Shown here piece by piece: positions 52,107-60,857 of a DNA stretch of 64,000 nt. The notes under the pieces are model-generated. The model saw only the letters and a program-made list of their open reading frames with translations. It was not told the origin of the DNA and made no database searches. Numbering within the stretch: position 1 is the first letter of the stretch; every line of letters starts with the position of its first letter. The position numbers and the translations under genes were made by a program. This stretch comes from Actinomyces radicidentis (GTDB lineage Bacteria; Actinomycetota; Actinomycetes; Actinomycetales; Actinomycetaceae), in assembly GCF_001553565.1 (NCBI RefSeq), contig NZ_CP014228.1, forward strand, positions 2,976,001-3,040,000. Direction: 5' to 3'.

Positions 52107-52112
52107 TAGAGT
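52107..52112 (+). promoter_or_regulatory. -10 element, leaderless start of PatB-like gene
   Basis: TAGAGT lies six bases before the ATG at 52119. It argues against the GTG two codons upstream as the start. Confidence 0.55.
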
Positions 52113-52118
52113 GTGCCC

Positions 52119-53366
52119 ATGACCACCAGCACGCGTCTCCTCACTCCCCTGCCCGACGACCTGCGCGCCGCCTACGACGCCCTCACGCCCGAGGCACTCC
52201 GCGCTCGGGGCTCCCTCAAGTGGTCGCAGTACGGGGACGCGATCGGAGCCTGGGTGGCGGAGATGGATCTCGGCACCGCGCCCGCCGTGACGCGGGCGCT
52301 GCGCGGCGCCGTCGACGACGCCGCCTTCGGCTACATGCCGCCCGCCTTCGCCCAGTCGGCCCGAAAGGCCACCGCCGCCTACCAGGCCGACTCCTTCGGC
52401 TGGGACGTGCCCGTCGAGGACGTCTCCCTCCTGCCGGACGTGCTCTCCTCGCTGCGCGCCGTCATTCAGCACTTCACGGCGCCGGGCAGCACCGTCATCG
52501 TGCCGACGCCCGCCTACATGCCCTTCCTGTCCATCCCCGGCGAGTACGGGCGCGAGCTCCTCGAGGTCCCGGCGCTGCGCGCGGAGGCCGACGCCATCGC
52601 GGCCGGGGCACCCGAGTGGTCCCTCGACCTGGGCGCCATCGAGACTGCCATGGCGAACGGGGCCGGGCTGCTGGTCCTGTGCAACCCGTGGAACCCGGTC
52701 GGCCGGGTCCTCACCGCCGACGAGCTCGACGCCGTCGCCGCCCTGTCCTCCCGCTACGGCGTCCCTGTCTTCGCCGACGAGATCCACTCCTGCCTCGTCC
52801 TCGAGGAGGGGCTCACGCACGTCCCCTATGCCTCGCGCCCGGGTGCGGACCCCGCGCTCACGTGGACGGCGACCGCCGCCTCCAAGGGCTGGAACCTGCC
52901 CGGGCTGCGCTGCGCGCAGCTCATCGCCTCCGGCCCGGCCCGTGAGGCCTGGGAGGCGCAGCCCCTGTGCCAGCACCTCGCCTTCGAGGCCGCAGGCATC
53001 GGTGCGCTCGCCACCGCTGCGGCGCTCAGCCCTGAGGGGCGGGCGTGGAACGAGGGGGTGCGCGCCTACGTCCGAGGCAACCGCGACCTGGTGGCGGCGC
53101 GGCTCGCAGACGTCAAGGGCATGCGCTTCACGGCTCCGGCCGGCACCTACCTGTCCTGGCTCGACTGCTCCGGGCGTGCCTTCCCCGGGGGCGTCTCCCC
53201 CATGAAGCACCTCCTGCGCGAGGCGGGCGTCGCCACGAACGACGGCGCGAGCTTCGGCGCGGGCTACGAGTCCTTCGTGCGCCTCAACCTGGCGACCGGA
53301 CGGGGCGTCGAGCAGGAGACGGTCTCCTGCATCGCGACGGCGCTGGAGGCGCTGCCACTTCGATGA
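52119..53366 (+). CDS. PatB/MalY-type PLP enzyme (cystathionine beta-lyase-like)
   Basis: This 415-residue fold-type I PLP enzyme probably cleaves cystathionine or cysteine-S-conjugates, releasing homocysteine or thiols, or transaminates. [20 protein letters not shown] near residue 32 is the PatB/MalY opening motif, [14 protein letters not shown] near residue 188 and [10 protein letters not shown] hold PLP contacts, and the Schiff-base Lys is in [15 protein letters not shown] near residue 256. The ATG at 52119 is chosen because TAGAGT lies six bases upstream. The gene is divergent from gltX and converges with the FAH-family gene across a shared terminator. Confidence 0.88.
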   Translation: MTTSTRLLTPLPDDLRAAYDALTPEALRARGSLKWSQYGDAIGAWVAEMDLGTAPAVTRALRGAVDDAAFGYMPPAFAQSARKATAAYQADSFGWDVPVEDVSLLPDVLSSLRAVIQHFTAPGSTVIVPTPAYMPFLSIPGEYGRELLEVPALRAEADAIAAGAPEWSLDLGAIETAMANGAGLLVLCNPWNPVGRVLTADELDAVAALSSRYGVPVFADEIHSCLVLEEGLTHVPYASRPGADPALTWTATAASKGWNLPGLRCAQLIASGPAREAWEAQPLCQHLAFEAAGIGALATAAALSPEGRAWNEGVRAYVRGNRDLVAARLADVKGMRFTAPAGTYLSWLDCSGRAFPGGVSPMKHLLREAGVATNDGASFGAGYESFVRLNLATGRGVEQETVSCIATALEALPLR

Positions 53367-53367
53367 G

Positions 53368-53401
53368 CGCGGGCCCGCCCCGGTGATGGGGCGGGCCCGC
53401 G
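53368..53401. terminator. bidirectional terminator between PatB-like and FAH-family genes
   Basis: A perfect 14-bp inverted repeat with loop GGTGAT begins one base after the aminotransferase stop and lies between two convergent genes. Confidence 0.75.
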
Positions 53402-53421
53402 GGCCGTTCGAACGGCTGGGA

Positions 53422-54246
53422 TCAGCGGCGCACGACGGGGTTGCCGAAGCCGCCGATGCCCTCGACCTCGACCTCGACGCGCTGACCGGCCTTGATCTCG
53501 CCGACGCCGGCGGGCATGCCGGTGAGGATGACGTCGCCGGGCAGGAGCGTGAAGATCCGCGAGACGTAGGCGATGAGCTCGGGGACGCCGCGGATCATGT
53601 CCGCCGTCGTGCCCTCCTGGACGACGACGCCGTCCAGGTGCGTGCGCACGACCGCGTCGGAGTGGTCGAAGGCGCCCTCCTTGCCGGGCTCGGGGACCTC
53701 GATCCACGGGCCGATGGGGCAGGAGGTGTCGAAGGCCTTCGCGCGGACCCAGCCGACGTCGTTGCGCTGGGCGTCGCGGGCGGAGACGTCGTTGGCGACG
53801 GTGTAGCCGAAGACGACGGACTCGGCCTCGCGGGCGGGCACGTCCTTCGCGAGGGTCTTGATGACGACGGCAAGCTCGCCCTCGTAGTGGACCTCCTGCG
53901 TCCACTCGGGAAGGACGATCGGGGCGTCAGGGCCGATGACGGCGGTGTTGGGCTTGAGGAAGATGATCGGCTCGGCAGGCGGCTCGCCCCCCATCTCGCG
54001 GGCGTGGGCGCCGTAGTTCTTGCCGATGCCGATGACCTTGGAGCGCGGGATGACAGGCGAGAGGAGGCGGGCGTCGGCCAGGTCGACGACCTCGCCGGTC
54101 GCCTCGGGGACGGAGTACAGGGGGTCGCCCTTGAGGACGAGGATGTGGCCGGAGGACTCGCCCGACGGGGCGGCCTCGCCCTCCGGGAGGCCCTGGACGA
54201 TGCCGTAACGGGGCTCGTCCCCCGTGGAGAAGCGTGCGATCTTCAT
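53422..54246 (-). CDS. fumarylacetoacetate hydrolase (FAH) family protein
   Basis: This 274-residue metal-dependent enzyme belongs to the FAH superfamily of C-C hydrolases, decarboxylases and acylpyruvases. SKVIGIGKNYGAHAREMGG near residue 69, EVHYEGELAVVI near residue 117 (metal ligands Glu and Glu), GYTVANDVSARDAQRND and LLPGDVILTGMPAGVG near residue 232 are the family's core. A short N-terminal domain is present. The substrate cannot be told; oxaloacetate decarboxylase or acylpyruvase activity is common for such proteins. The ATG at 54246 is fixed by TAGGCT six bases upstream. No catabolic operon surrounds it. Confidence 0.88.
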   Translation of the reverse strand: MKIARFSTGDEPRYGIVQGLPEGEAAPSGESSGHILVLKGDPLYSVPEATGEVVDLADARLLSPVIPRSKVIGIGKNYGAHAREMGGEPPAEPIIFLKPNTAVIGPDAPIVLPEWTQEVHYEGELAVVIKTLAKDVPAREAESVVFGYTVANDVSARDAQRNDVGWVRAKAFDTSCPIGPWIEVPEPGKEGAFDHSDAVVRTHLDGVVVQEGTTADMIRGVPELIAYVSRIFTLLPGDVILTGMPAGVGEIKAGQRVEVEVEGIGGFGNPVVRR

Positions 54247-54252
54247 GCCCCG

Positions 54253-54258
54253 AGCCTA
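54253..54258 (-). promoter_or_regulatory. -10 element, leaderless start of FAH-family gene
   Basis: TAGGCT (minus strand) lies six bases before the ATG at 54246. Confidence 0.55.
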
Positions 54259-54386
54259 GCCACTCCCCCGCCGCGCCCAGGCACTCGCAGCGCCGCTACC
54301 GCACCAGCGGCGCGGGCCGGGACCGTCCCCGGTCCCGGCCCGCGCCGGTGGTGCTGCCCCGCTCGGGGACGTGGGAGCGCGCCGCG

Positions 54387-55931
54387 TCAGCGCTGCTCGA
54401 CGGCGACGCCGCCGTTCGTGGCGGAGGCGGAGCCGTCCCAGACGTCGCCGGGGACGTCGCGGGGAAGGTTCGGGTTGCCGGTCCCGACGAAGCGGATGAC
54501 GTCGATCTCACCGCGCTTCTGCGCCTCGCGCTGCTGCTCCCAGTCGCGCAGGGCGCCGAAGGCCCACTTGCCGAGCAGCGCGATGGAGACGATGTTGATC
54601 GTCGCCATGCAGCCCATCGCGACGTCGGAGAGGTTCCAGACGAAGGTCAGCGAGGCGACCGAGCCGATGAAGGTCGCCACGAGGATCATCGTGCGCAGCA
54701 GGTAGTGCTTCGACTGGCCCTTGCGGATGAAGTCCATGTTGACCTCGGCGTACGTGAAGTTACCCAGCAGCGAGGAGTAGGCGAAGACGAAGAGGATGAA
54801 GGCCATGAGGTACTGAGACCACGAGCCGAGCTGCGAGGTCACGGAGGCGGTCGTGAGGACGCCGGCGGTGTCCGCGTCCGCGCCAGCCGGGGTGTAGACG
54901 CCTGAGAGCAGGACGATGAGCGCGGTCGCGGTGCACACGACGATGGTGTCGACGAAGACGCCCATGGACTGGATGAAGCCCTGGTTGACCGGGTGCGAGG
55001 TGGTCGCGGTGGCGGCGGCGTTCGGGACGGATCCCTCACCGGCCTCGTTGGAGAACAGGCCTCGCTTGATGCCGTTGATAGCGGCGGCGTAGAGACCGCC
55101 GGACAGGCCGGCGAAGGCCTGGTTGAGGCCGAAGGCGCCCTCGAAGATCTCCTTGATCGCCAACGGGATGGCGCCGAGGTTCATGACGAGGATGACGATC
55201 GCGATGAGCGCGTACAGCAGGGCCATGAAGGGGGCCATCCACTCGGCGACGCCGGCGACGCGCTTGATGCCCTTGAAGATGATGGGCGCGGTGATGACGA
55301 CGAGGACGATCGCGGTGACCCACGGCTCGACGCCGAAGGTGTCGTGCGCGGTGGCGGCGATGGTGTTGGCCTGGGTGGCCTCGTAGGCGAAGCCGAAGAC
55401 GAAGGTGATGACGACGGCGAAGACGGAGCCCCAGGTCCGCGAGCCGAGGCCGCGGGTGATGTAGTAGGCGGGGCCTCCGCGGAAGGTGCCGTCGTGGTGG
55501 CGGACCTTGAAGATCTGGGCGAGCGTGGACTCGATGAAGCCGGTGGCCATGCCGACGGTGGCGACGAGCCACATCCAGAAGACGGCGCCGGGTCCGCCCA
55601 TGGTGATGGCGATGGCGACGCCGACGATGTTGCCGGTGCCGACGCGCGAGGCCAGGCCGATCGCGAAGGCCTGGAAGGAGGAGATGCCGCCCTCGTGCTC
55701 GTCGGCGGAGGATCGCGAGCCGGTGATCTCCTTGACCATGTCGCCGAAGTGGCGGAACTGGACGCCGCGGGAACGGATCGTGAAGTACAGGCCGGCGGCG
55801 ATGAGCACCCAGGCGAGGAACTGACCGTAGAGGTGGTCCGAGACGTTGGCGAGCGAGTCCGCCGCCGAGTCGAGGACCGAGCTCGGGGCCGCGGCTGCGG
55901 CGAGCACGGAGGCGCTGAGGAGTGTGGACAT
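54387..55931 (-). CDS. sodium:alanine/glycine symporter, AGCS family (copy 1)
   Basis: This 514-residue carrier imports alanine, glycine or a related small amino acid with sodium. GGISSFQAFAIGLASRVGTG near residue 83, GGPGAVFWMWLVATVGMA near 113, the N-terminal half ending at FRGGPAYYI, and SNEAGEGSVPNAAATATTSH near residue 290 are AGCS signatures; ten to eleven membrane helices are seen. The soluble tail carries FVGTGNPNLPRDVPGDVW, shared with the other three copies. The ATG at 55931 has GGAGG five bases upstream. A strong terminator separates it from copies 2-4, so it is transcribed on its own. Confidence 0.92.
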   Translation of the reverse strand: MSTLLSASVLAAAAAPSSVLDSAADSLANVSDHLYGQFLAWVLIAAGLYFTIRSRGVQFRHFGDMVKEITGSRSSADEHEGGISSFQAFAIGLASRVGTGNIVGVAIAITMGGPGAVFWMWLVATVGMATGFIESTLAQIFKVRHHDGTFRGGPAYYITRGLGSRTWGSVFAVVITFVFGFAYEATQANTIAATAHDTFGVEPWVTAIVLVVITAPIIFKGIKRVAGVAEWMAPFMALLYALIAIVILVMNLGAIPLAIKEIFEGAFGLNQAFAGLSGGLYAAAINGIKRGLFSNEAGEGSVPNAAATATTSHPVNQGFIQSMGVFVDTIVVCTATALIVLLSGVYTPAGADADTAGVLTTASVTSQLGSWSQYLMAFILFVFAYSSLLGNFTYAEVNMDFIRKGQSKHYLLRTMILVATFIGSVASLTFVWNLSDVAMGCMATINIVSIALLGKWAFGALRDWEQQREAQKRGEIDVIRFVGTGNPNLPRDVPGDVWDGSASATNGGVAVEQR

Positions 55932-56232
55932 GTCGACCTCCAGGGCCGGGGCGGCGTCGACGGCGCGCGCCGTCGACGTTCCGCCGGGTCGGGACGCGGT
56001 CTGGCCGGGGGTCGAGCGGGGTCTGCTCGGGCAGGGCGCGCCATGGTAACGCTGCACCTTAAGGAGCGGATGTGGCGACGAGGTACTGCCTATGTTTCCG
56101 ACGTGTGACAGCGGGGTGCGGGGCACGTCACGTCCAGCTGCCTGCCGTCGCCCCGGCAGGGCCACGCGCTGCGCCGTCCTGCCCCGGCCGCCCGCCGCGG
56201 GATCGCGGCGGGCGGCCGGGGCAGCCGGGACC
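55932..56232 (-). other. gap between symporter copies 1 and 2 (301 bp)
   Basis: The upstream end contains the 20-bp terminator stem at 56179-56224. The region 55940-56170 should hold the promoter of copy 1. It includes the AT-richest bases of the area around 56040-56100, but no convincing -35/-10 pair was identified. No gene is supported. Confidence 0.5.
56179..56224 (-). terminator. terminator of symporter operon (copies 4-3-2)
   Basis: A perfect 20-bp inverted repeat with loop GGGATC lies nine bases after the stop of copy 2. It is the longest stem in the window; no T tract follows. Confidence 0.75.
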
Positions 56233-57717
56233 TCACCGCACGGGGGCGGTCTCCCGGGAGTCCGTCCGCTCCCCGGCCCAGACGTCGCCCTCGAGCTCGC
56301 CGGGCAGGTAGCGGTTGCCGGTGGCGACGAAGCGCGGTGCCTCGACGCCGGCGGCCCGCTGGGCCTCCCAGTCCCGCAGCGCCCCGCCCACCCAGCGCGA
56401 CAGGGCGACGATGGCGATGAGGTTGAGGATCGCGCCGGCGCCCAGGAGCACGTCGGCGAGGGTCCACACGGTGGTGAGGGCCGCACCACCGCCCACGAAG
56501 GAGCAGACGACGGCGGCCGCGCGCAGCGCCGTCGGCGCCCAGGAGCGCTTCGTGAGGTAGTCGAGGCTGACCTCGGCGTAGGAGAAGGCCCCGAGGATCG
56601 TCGAGTAGGCGAGGACGAGGATGAGGAGGGTCATCGGCCAGCTCGTCCAGCTCCCGAGCAGGTGCGCGATGGCCCGCTGGGTGAGGGTGCCGGAGACGTC
56701 GACGCCGTCGGCTCCCGTGACGCCGGGCGTGTAGACGGTGCCGTCGTCGGCGCTGGCGATGAGGATGGCCAGCGCCGTCGCCGTGCACACGAGCATGGTG
56801 TCGACGAAGACGCCGAAGGCCTGGATGAAGCCCTGCTGCGCCGGGTGGGCGACAGTGGCCGAGCCCGAGGCGCAGGCGGCTCCGCCCAGACCGGCCTCGT
56901 TGGAGAAGAGGCCGCGGCGCACGCCGTTGAGGACGGCGGCGGCCACTCCCCCGGCGGCTCCGGCCAGCCCGGCCCGCAGGCCGAAGGCGCCGGCGACGAT
57001 CTGCCCCAGGGCGGTACCCGCCTGCTCGGGGTGGGTGACGATGATGAGCAGGACGAGGACGATGTAGGCGATCGCCATGATCGGCGCCATCCACTCGGTG
57101 ACGCTCGCGATGGAGCGCAGGCCGCCGAGGAGCACCGGTGCCACGAGCACCGCGACGATCGCGGCGCCCCACCAGGGGTTGAGCCCGGCGGAGGACTCGA
57201 GGGCCGCGGTCATGGCGTTGGCCTGCACCATGGGCATCGCGAGCCCGTTGGCGACCATGAAGACGACGGCGAAGACCGCGCCGATGACGGGCCAGTGCAG
57301 GCCGCGGGCGAGGTAGTAGGCGGGGCCGCCGCGGAAGGTGCCGTCGCCGCGGCGCACCTTGAAGACCTGGCCGAGGGTGGCCTCGCAGAAGGCGGTCGCC
57401 ATGCCGACGAGGGCGACGACCCACATCCAGAACACGGCGCCCGGCCCGCCGAGGACGAGGGCGAGGGCGACGCCGACGACGTTGCCCGTGCCGACGCGGC
57501 AGGCGAGACCGACGGCGAAGGCCTGGAAGGAGGAGATCCCGCCCTCCGCCCCGGATCGCGAGCCGGCGACGGCGCGCAGCACGGAGCGGACGTGACGGAG
57601 CTGGACGGCGCGGGTGCGCCAGGTGACGAAGGCGCCGACTCCGAGGAGGAGCCAGACGAGGACCGTGCCGAAGAGCCAGTTGGACAGGGTGGACAGGACG
57701 GTGTCGACGATGCTCAC
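56233..57717 (-). CDS. sodium:alanine/glycine symporter, AGCS family (copy 2, divergent)
   Basis: This 494-residue AGCS carrier has GGISSFQAFAVGLACRVGTG near residue 60 and GGPGAVFWMWVVALVGMATA near 90. Its normally conserved substrate-region motif reads SNEAGLGGAACASGSATVAH where the other three copies have G-S/T-x-PNAA, so its substrate may differ. The tail ends FVATGNRYLPGELEGDVW. The GTG at 57717 lies three bases after the stop of copy 3, and it is the last gene of the three-gene unit, before a strong terminator. Confidence 0.9.
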   Translation of the reverse strand: MSIVDTVLSTLSNWLFGTVLVWLLLGVGAFVTWRTRAVQLRHVRSVLRAVAGSRSGAEGGISSFQAFAVGLACRVGTGNVVGVALALVLGGPGAVFWMWVVALVGMATAFCEATLGQVFKVRRGDGTFRGGPAYYLARGLHWPVIGAVFAVVFMVANGLAMPMVQANAMTAALESSAGLNPWWGAAIVAVLVAPVLLGGLRSIASVTEWMAPIMAIAYIVLVLLIIVTHPEQAGTALGQIVAGAFGLRAGLAGAAGGVAAAVLNGVRRGLFSNEAGLGGAACASGSATVAHPAQQGFIQAFGVFVDTMLVCTATALAILIASADDGTVYTPGVTGADGVDVSGTLTQRAIAHLLGSWTSWPMTLLILVLAYSTILGAFSYAEVSLDYLTKRSWAPTALRAAAVVCSFVGGGAALTTVWTLADVLLGAGAILNLIAIVALSRWVGGALRDWEAQRAAGVEAPRFVATGNRYLPGELEGDVWAGERTDSRETAPVR

Positions 57718-57720
57718 GGC

Positions 57721-59247
57721 TCAGGCCTCCCCACCGGCGGCGGGCGCCTGGGACGACGTCGTGGCGGCGCGCTCGGGGCGGGGCTCCCAGACGCCGTCGG
57801 CGGTGTCTCCGGGCAGGAGCGGGTTGCCGTGCCCGACGAAGACCGGGTCGGCGACGCCGACGGCCCGCTGCGCCTCGAAGTCGCGCAGGGCGCCGAGGGC
57901 CCAGGGGGCGAGGCGCACGATGGCGACGAGATTGAGCAATCCCATGAGGCCCAGGGCGATGTCCGTGAGGGCCCAGACGATGGGCAGGGTGAGGACGGTT
58001 CCGGCGAAGGCCGCTGCGGTGAGCAGGACGCCGAGGACCTGCTCGGCACGGAGCTCCCCGCCCAGGAAGTTCACGTTGACCTGTGAGTACGAGTAGCAGC
58101 CGAGCACGGTGGAGAAGACGAGGATGAAGATGAGGACGACCATCGGCCAGGTGGTCCACTCCCCCAGGTGCTCGACGACGGCCTGCTGGGTGAGGACGGC
58201 GCCCACGAGGCCCTGCTTGCCGGGCTGGTAGGTGTCCGTGGCGAGCAGGATGAGGAGTCCGGTCGCGGTGCACACGAGGATCGTGTCGACGAAGACGCCG
58301 AAGGACTGGATGAGGCCCTGCCTCACGGGGTGCGTCGTCGTCGCGGTGCCCGCGGCGTTCGGAGCGGTGCCGAGACCGGCCTCGTTGGAGAACAGGCCTC
58401 GGCGCACGCCGTTAAGGACGGCGGCGAAGAGGCCGCCGGCGACGCCGTAGAGCGCCTGGTCGGCACCGAAGGCGCCGCGGAGGATCTCGGCCAGGACGTG
58501 CGGGAGCTGACCGAGGTGCATGCAGATGACGACGATCGTCATGACGACGTAGACGAGCGCCATGAGGGGTGCCATCCACTCGGCCGCGCGGGCCACGGCG
58601 TGGAGACCGCCGAGCACGATCGGGAGGGTGAGGACGATGAGGACGACGCCGACCATCCACGGCTGGACGCTGGGGACGGTCGCGTTGATGATGCCGGCCA
58701 GGGAGTTCGTCTGGACCATGACGACCGTGAGGCCGACGGCAACGATGCACAGGACGGCGAAGACGCCCGACCAGAAGCGCGAGCCGAGCCCGTGCCGGAT
58801 GTAGTACGCGGGGCCGCCGTGGAAGGTGAGGCCGCGGCCGCGGACCTTGAAGACCTGGGCGAGGGTGGACTCGATGAAGGCGGTCGCCATGCCGAGGACC
58901 GCGACGACCCACATCCAGAACAGGGCGCCCGGTCCGCCGGCGACGACGGCGAGGGCGACGCCGGCGACGTTGCCGATGCCCACGCGGGCGGCGAGCCCGA
59001 CGGCGAAGGCCTGGAAGGAGGAGATCCCGCCCTCCGCGCCGGAGCGGGAGGAGGTGATGGTCCGCAGCATCGTGCCGAGGTGGCGCAGCTGGACGCCGCG
59101 GGTGCGGACGGTGAAGTACAGGCCGCAGGCGATGAGGAGGACCGCGAGGACGTAGGTGTAGAGGCGGTCGTCGATGGTGTTGAGGGCAGCCTCGACGTCG
59201 GCGGCGCTGAGGGCCGGGAGGGCGGCGGCCGTGAGGATCGTGCTCAT
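57721..59247 (-). CDS. sodium:alanine/glycine symporter, AGCS family (copy 3)
   Basis: This 508-residue AGCS carrier has GGISSFQAFAVGLAARVGIG near residue 75, GGPGALFWMWVVAVLGMATA near 105 and SNEAGLGTAPNAAGTATTTH near 285. Its tail carries FVGHGNPLLPGDTADGVW and ends in a Ala/Ser-rich stretch. The ATG at 59247 overlaps the stop of copy 4 by four bases (ATGA), so the two are translationally coupled. About eleven hydrophobic helices are seen. Confidence 0.92.
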   Translation of the reverse strand: MSTILTAAALPALSAADVEAALNTIDDRLYTYVLAVLLIACGLYFTVRTRGVQLRHLGTMLRTITSSRSGAEGGISSFQAFAVGLAARVGIGNVAGVALAVVAGGPGALFWMWVVAVLGMATAFIESTLAQVFKVRGRGLTFHGGPAYYIRHGLGSRFWSGVFAVLCIVAVGLTVVMVQTNSLAGIINATVPSVQPWMVGVVLIVLTLPIVLGGLHAVARAAEWMAPLMALVYVVMTIVVICMHLGQLPHVLAEILRGAFGADQALYGVAGGLFAAVLNGVRRGLFSNEAGLGTAPNAAGTATTTHPVRQGLIQSFGVFVDTILVCTATGLLILLATDTYQPGKQGLVGAVLTQQAVVEHLGEWTTWPMVVLIFILVFSTVLGCYSYSQVNVNFLGGELRAEQVLGVLLTAAAFAGTVLTLPIVWALTDIALGLMGLLNLVAIVRLAPWALGALRDFEAQRAVGVADPVFVGHGNPLLPGDTADGVWEPRPERAATTSSQAPAAGGEA

Positions 59248-60752
59248 CGCTCGGCCCCCGTCGCGGCGGCGGGCTGGGTGGTCTCGGGGACGCCGCTCCA
59301 GACGTCGCCGGGCACGTCGGCCGGGAGGAAGCGGTTGCCGGTGCCGCGGAAGACGGGCTCGGCCACTCCGGCGGCGCGCTGGGCCTCGTAGTCCTTGAGG
59401 ACGCCGACGCCCCAGCGGGACAGGGCGATGAGGGCGACGAGGTTGGTGAGGGTCATGATCGCCATGGCGATGTCGACGGCGTTCCAGACGACGTCGAGGG
59501 ACAGGACGGCGCCCGCGGTGGCGGACAGGGCGCTCACCCAGCGCACGATCCAGCTCGCCCACTTCCTGCCGCCCGTCAGGAAGGACATGTTGACGTCGGA
59601 GTAGACGTAGGCGGCGATGATCGAGGAGTAGGCGAGGACGAAGATGAGGACGGCCATGGGGGCCACGGTCCAGCCGCCGAGCTCGTGGGAGATGGCGAGG
59701 GTCGTGAGGTTGGCGGGGTTGGCGCCCTCCGCGGTCCAGGTCTCGGGGCCGGCGATGAGGATGACGAAGGCGGTCGCGGTGCACACGACGATGGTGTCGA
59801 TGAAGACGCCGAGCGACTGGATGAAGCCCTGCTGGACGGGGTGCGTGACGGTGGCGGTGGCGGCGGCGTTGGGGGCGGTGCCCTGGCCGGCCTCGTTGGA
59901 GAACAGGCCGCGCTTCGTGCCGTTGACGACGGCGGCCATGATCCCGCCGCCGAGGCCTCCGAGGATCGGCTGCGGGGCGAAGGCGCCGCGGACGATCTGG
60001 CCGAGCACGTCGACGAAGGAGGCGAGGTTGGTGAGGCAGATGAAGAGGACGAGGGCGACGTAGATGAGCGCCATGATCGGCGCCATCCACTCGGTCACGC
60101 GGGCCACGGAGCGGATCCCGCCGAAGACGACGACGGCGGTGAGGACGAAGGTGAGCGCCGCGACGACGAGCTGGGCGGCGGTGAGACCGCCGAAGCCGGG
60201 CAGGGCGGACTCGCCGGAGCCGAAGGCCTCGACGAGGGTGCCGGCGAAGGCGTTGGACTGCACCGAGGTGATGACGAAGCCGCAGGTGAGGACCGTGATG
60301 ACGGCGAAGGTGCCGCCGAGGGCCTTGGAGCGCATGCCGCCGGCCATGTAGAAGGCGGGGCCGCCGCGGAAGGTGCCGTCGGCGGCGCGCGCCTTGAAGA
60401 CCTGGGCGAGAGTGGCCTCGAAGAAGGCGGTCGCCATGCCGACCAGGGCGACGACCCACATCCAGAAGATGGCGCCGGGCCCGCCCATGAGGAGGGCGGC
60501 GGCGACGCCGAAGACGTTGCCGACGCCGACGCGGGCGGCGAGCGAGATCGCGAAGGCCTGGAAGGAGGAGATCCCGCCCTCAGCGCCCGAGCGCGAGCCG
60601 GCGACCTGCCGGACCATGTCGGGCAGGTGGCGGACCTGGACCGCGCGGGTGATGACCGTGAGGAAGAGACCGGTGGCGATGAGGACCCACATGGTGACGT
60701 GGGCCGTGATCCAGTCGGCGACCGTGAGGAGGTTGGCTGCGAGGGCGTCCAT
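59244..60752 (-). CDS. sodium:alanine/glycine symporter, AGCS family (copy 4)
   Basis: This 502-residue AGCS carrier is the first gene of the three-gene unit. GGISSFQAFAISLAARVGVG near residue 60, GGPGAIFWMWVVALVGMATA near 90 and SNEAGQGTAPNAAATATVTH near 285 mark the family; the tail carries FRGTGNRFLPADVPGDVW. The ATG at 60752 has no strong ribosome site. Two near-identical 12-base repeats stand 47-72 bases upstream and may bind a regulator. Substrate choice among alanine, glycine, serine or glutamine cannot be told from sequence. Confidence 0.92.
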   Translation of the reverse strand: MDALAANLLTVADWITAHVTMWVLIATGLFLTVITRAVQVRHLPDMVRQVAGSRSGAEGGISSFQAFAISLAARVGVGNVFGVAAALLMGGPGAIFWMWVVALVGMATAFFEATLAQVFKARAADGTFRGGPAFYMAGGMRSKALGGTFAVITVLTCGFVITSVQSNAFAGTLVEAFGSGESALPGFGGLTAAQLVVAALTFVLTAVVVFGGIRSVARVTEWMAPIMALIYVALVLFICLTNLASFVDVLGQIVRGAFAPQPILGGLGGGIMAAVVNGTKRGLFSNEAGQGTAPNAAATATVTHPVQQGFIQSLGVFIDTIVVCTATAFVILIAGPETWTAEGANPANLTTLAISHELGGWTVAPMAVLIFVLAYSSIIAAYVYSDVNMSFLTGGRKWASWIVRWVSALSATAGAVLSLDVVWNAVDIAMAIMTLTNLVALIALSRWGVGVLKDYEAQRAAGVAEPVFRGTGNRFLPADVPGDVWSGVPETTQPAAATGAER

Positions 60753-60798
60753 GGGAAGAGGACCTTCGGGGCTCGTCGGGGCGGGGAACGGCGGGATC

Positions 60799-60824
60799 GT
60801 CTCATAACCCGTGTGTCATGACCC
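60799..60824 (-). promoter_or_regulatory. direct 12-mer repeats upstream of symporter operon
   Basis: GTCTCATAACCC (60799-60810) and GTGTCATGACCC (60813-60824), plus-strand reading, agree at 10 of 12 bases with a 14-base period. TTATGAG on the minus strand inside the first unit is a possible -10. They are a candidate operator. Confidence 0.35.
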
Positions 60825-60857
60825 TTACCGTTCGTCCCATGGCCTGGGACCGAGGTC

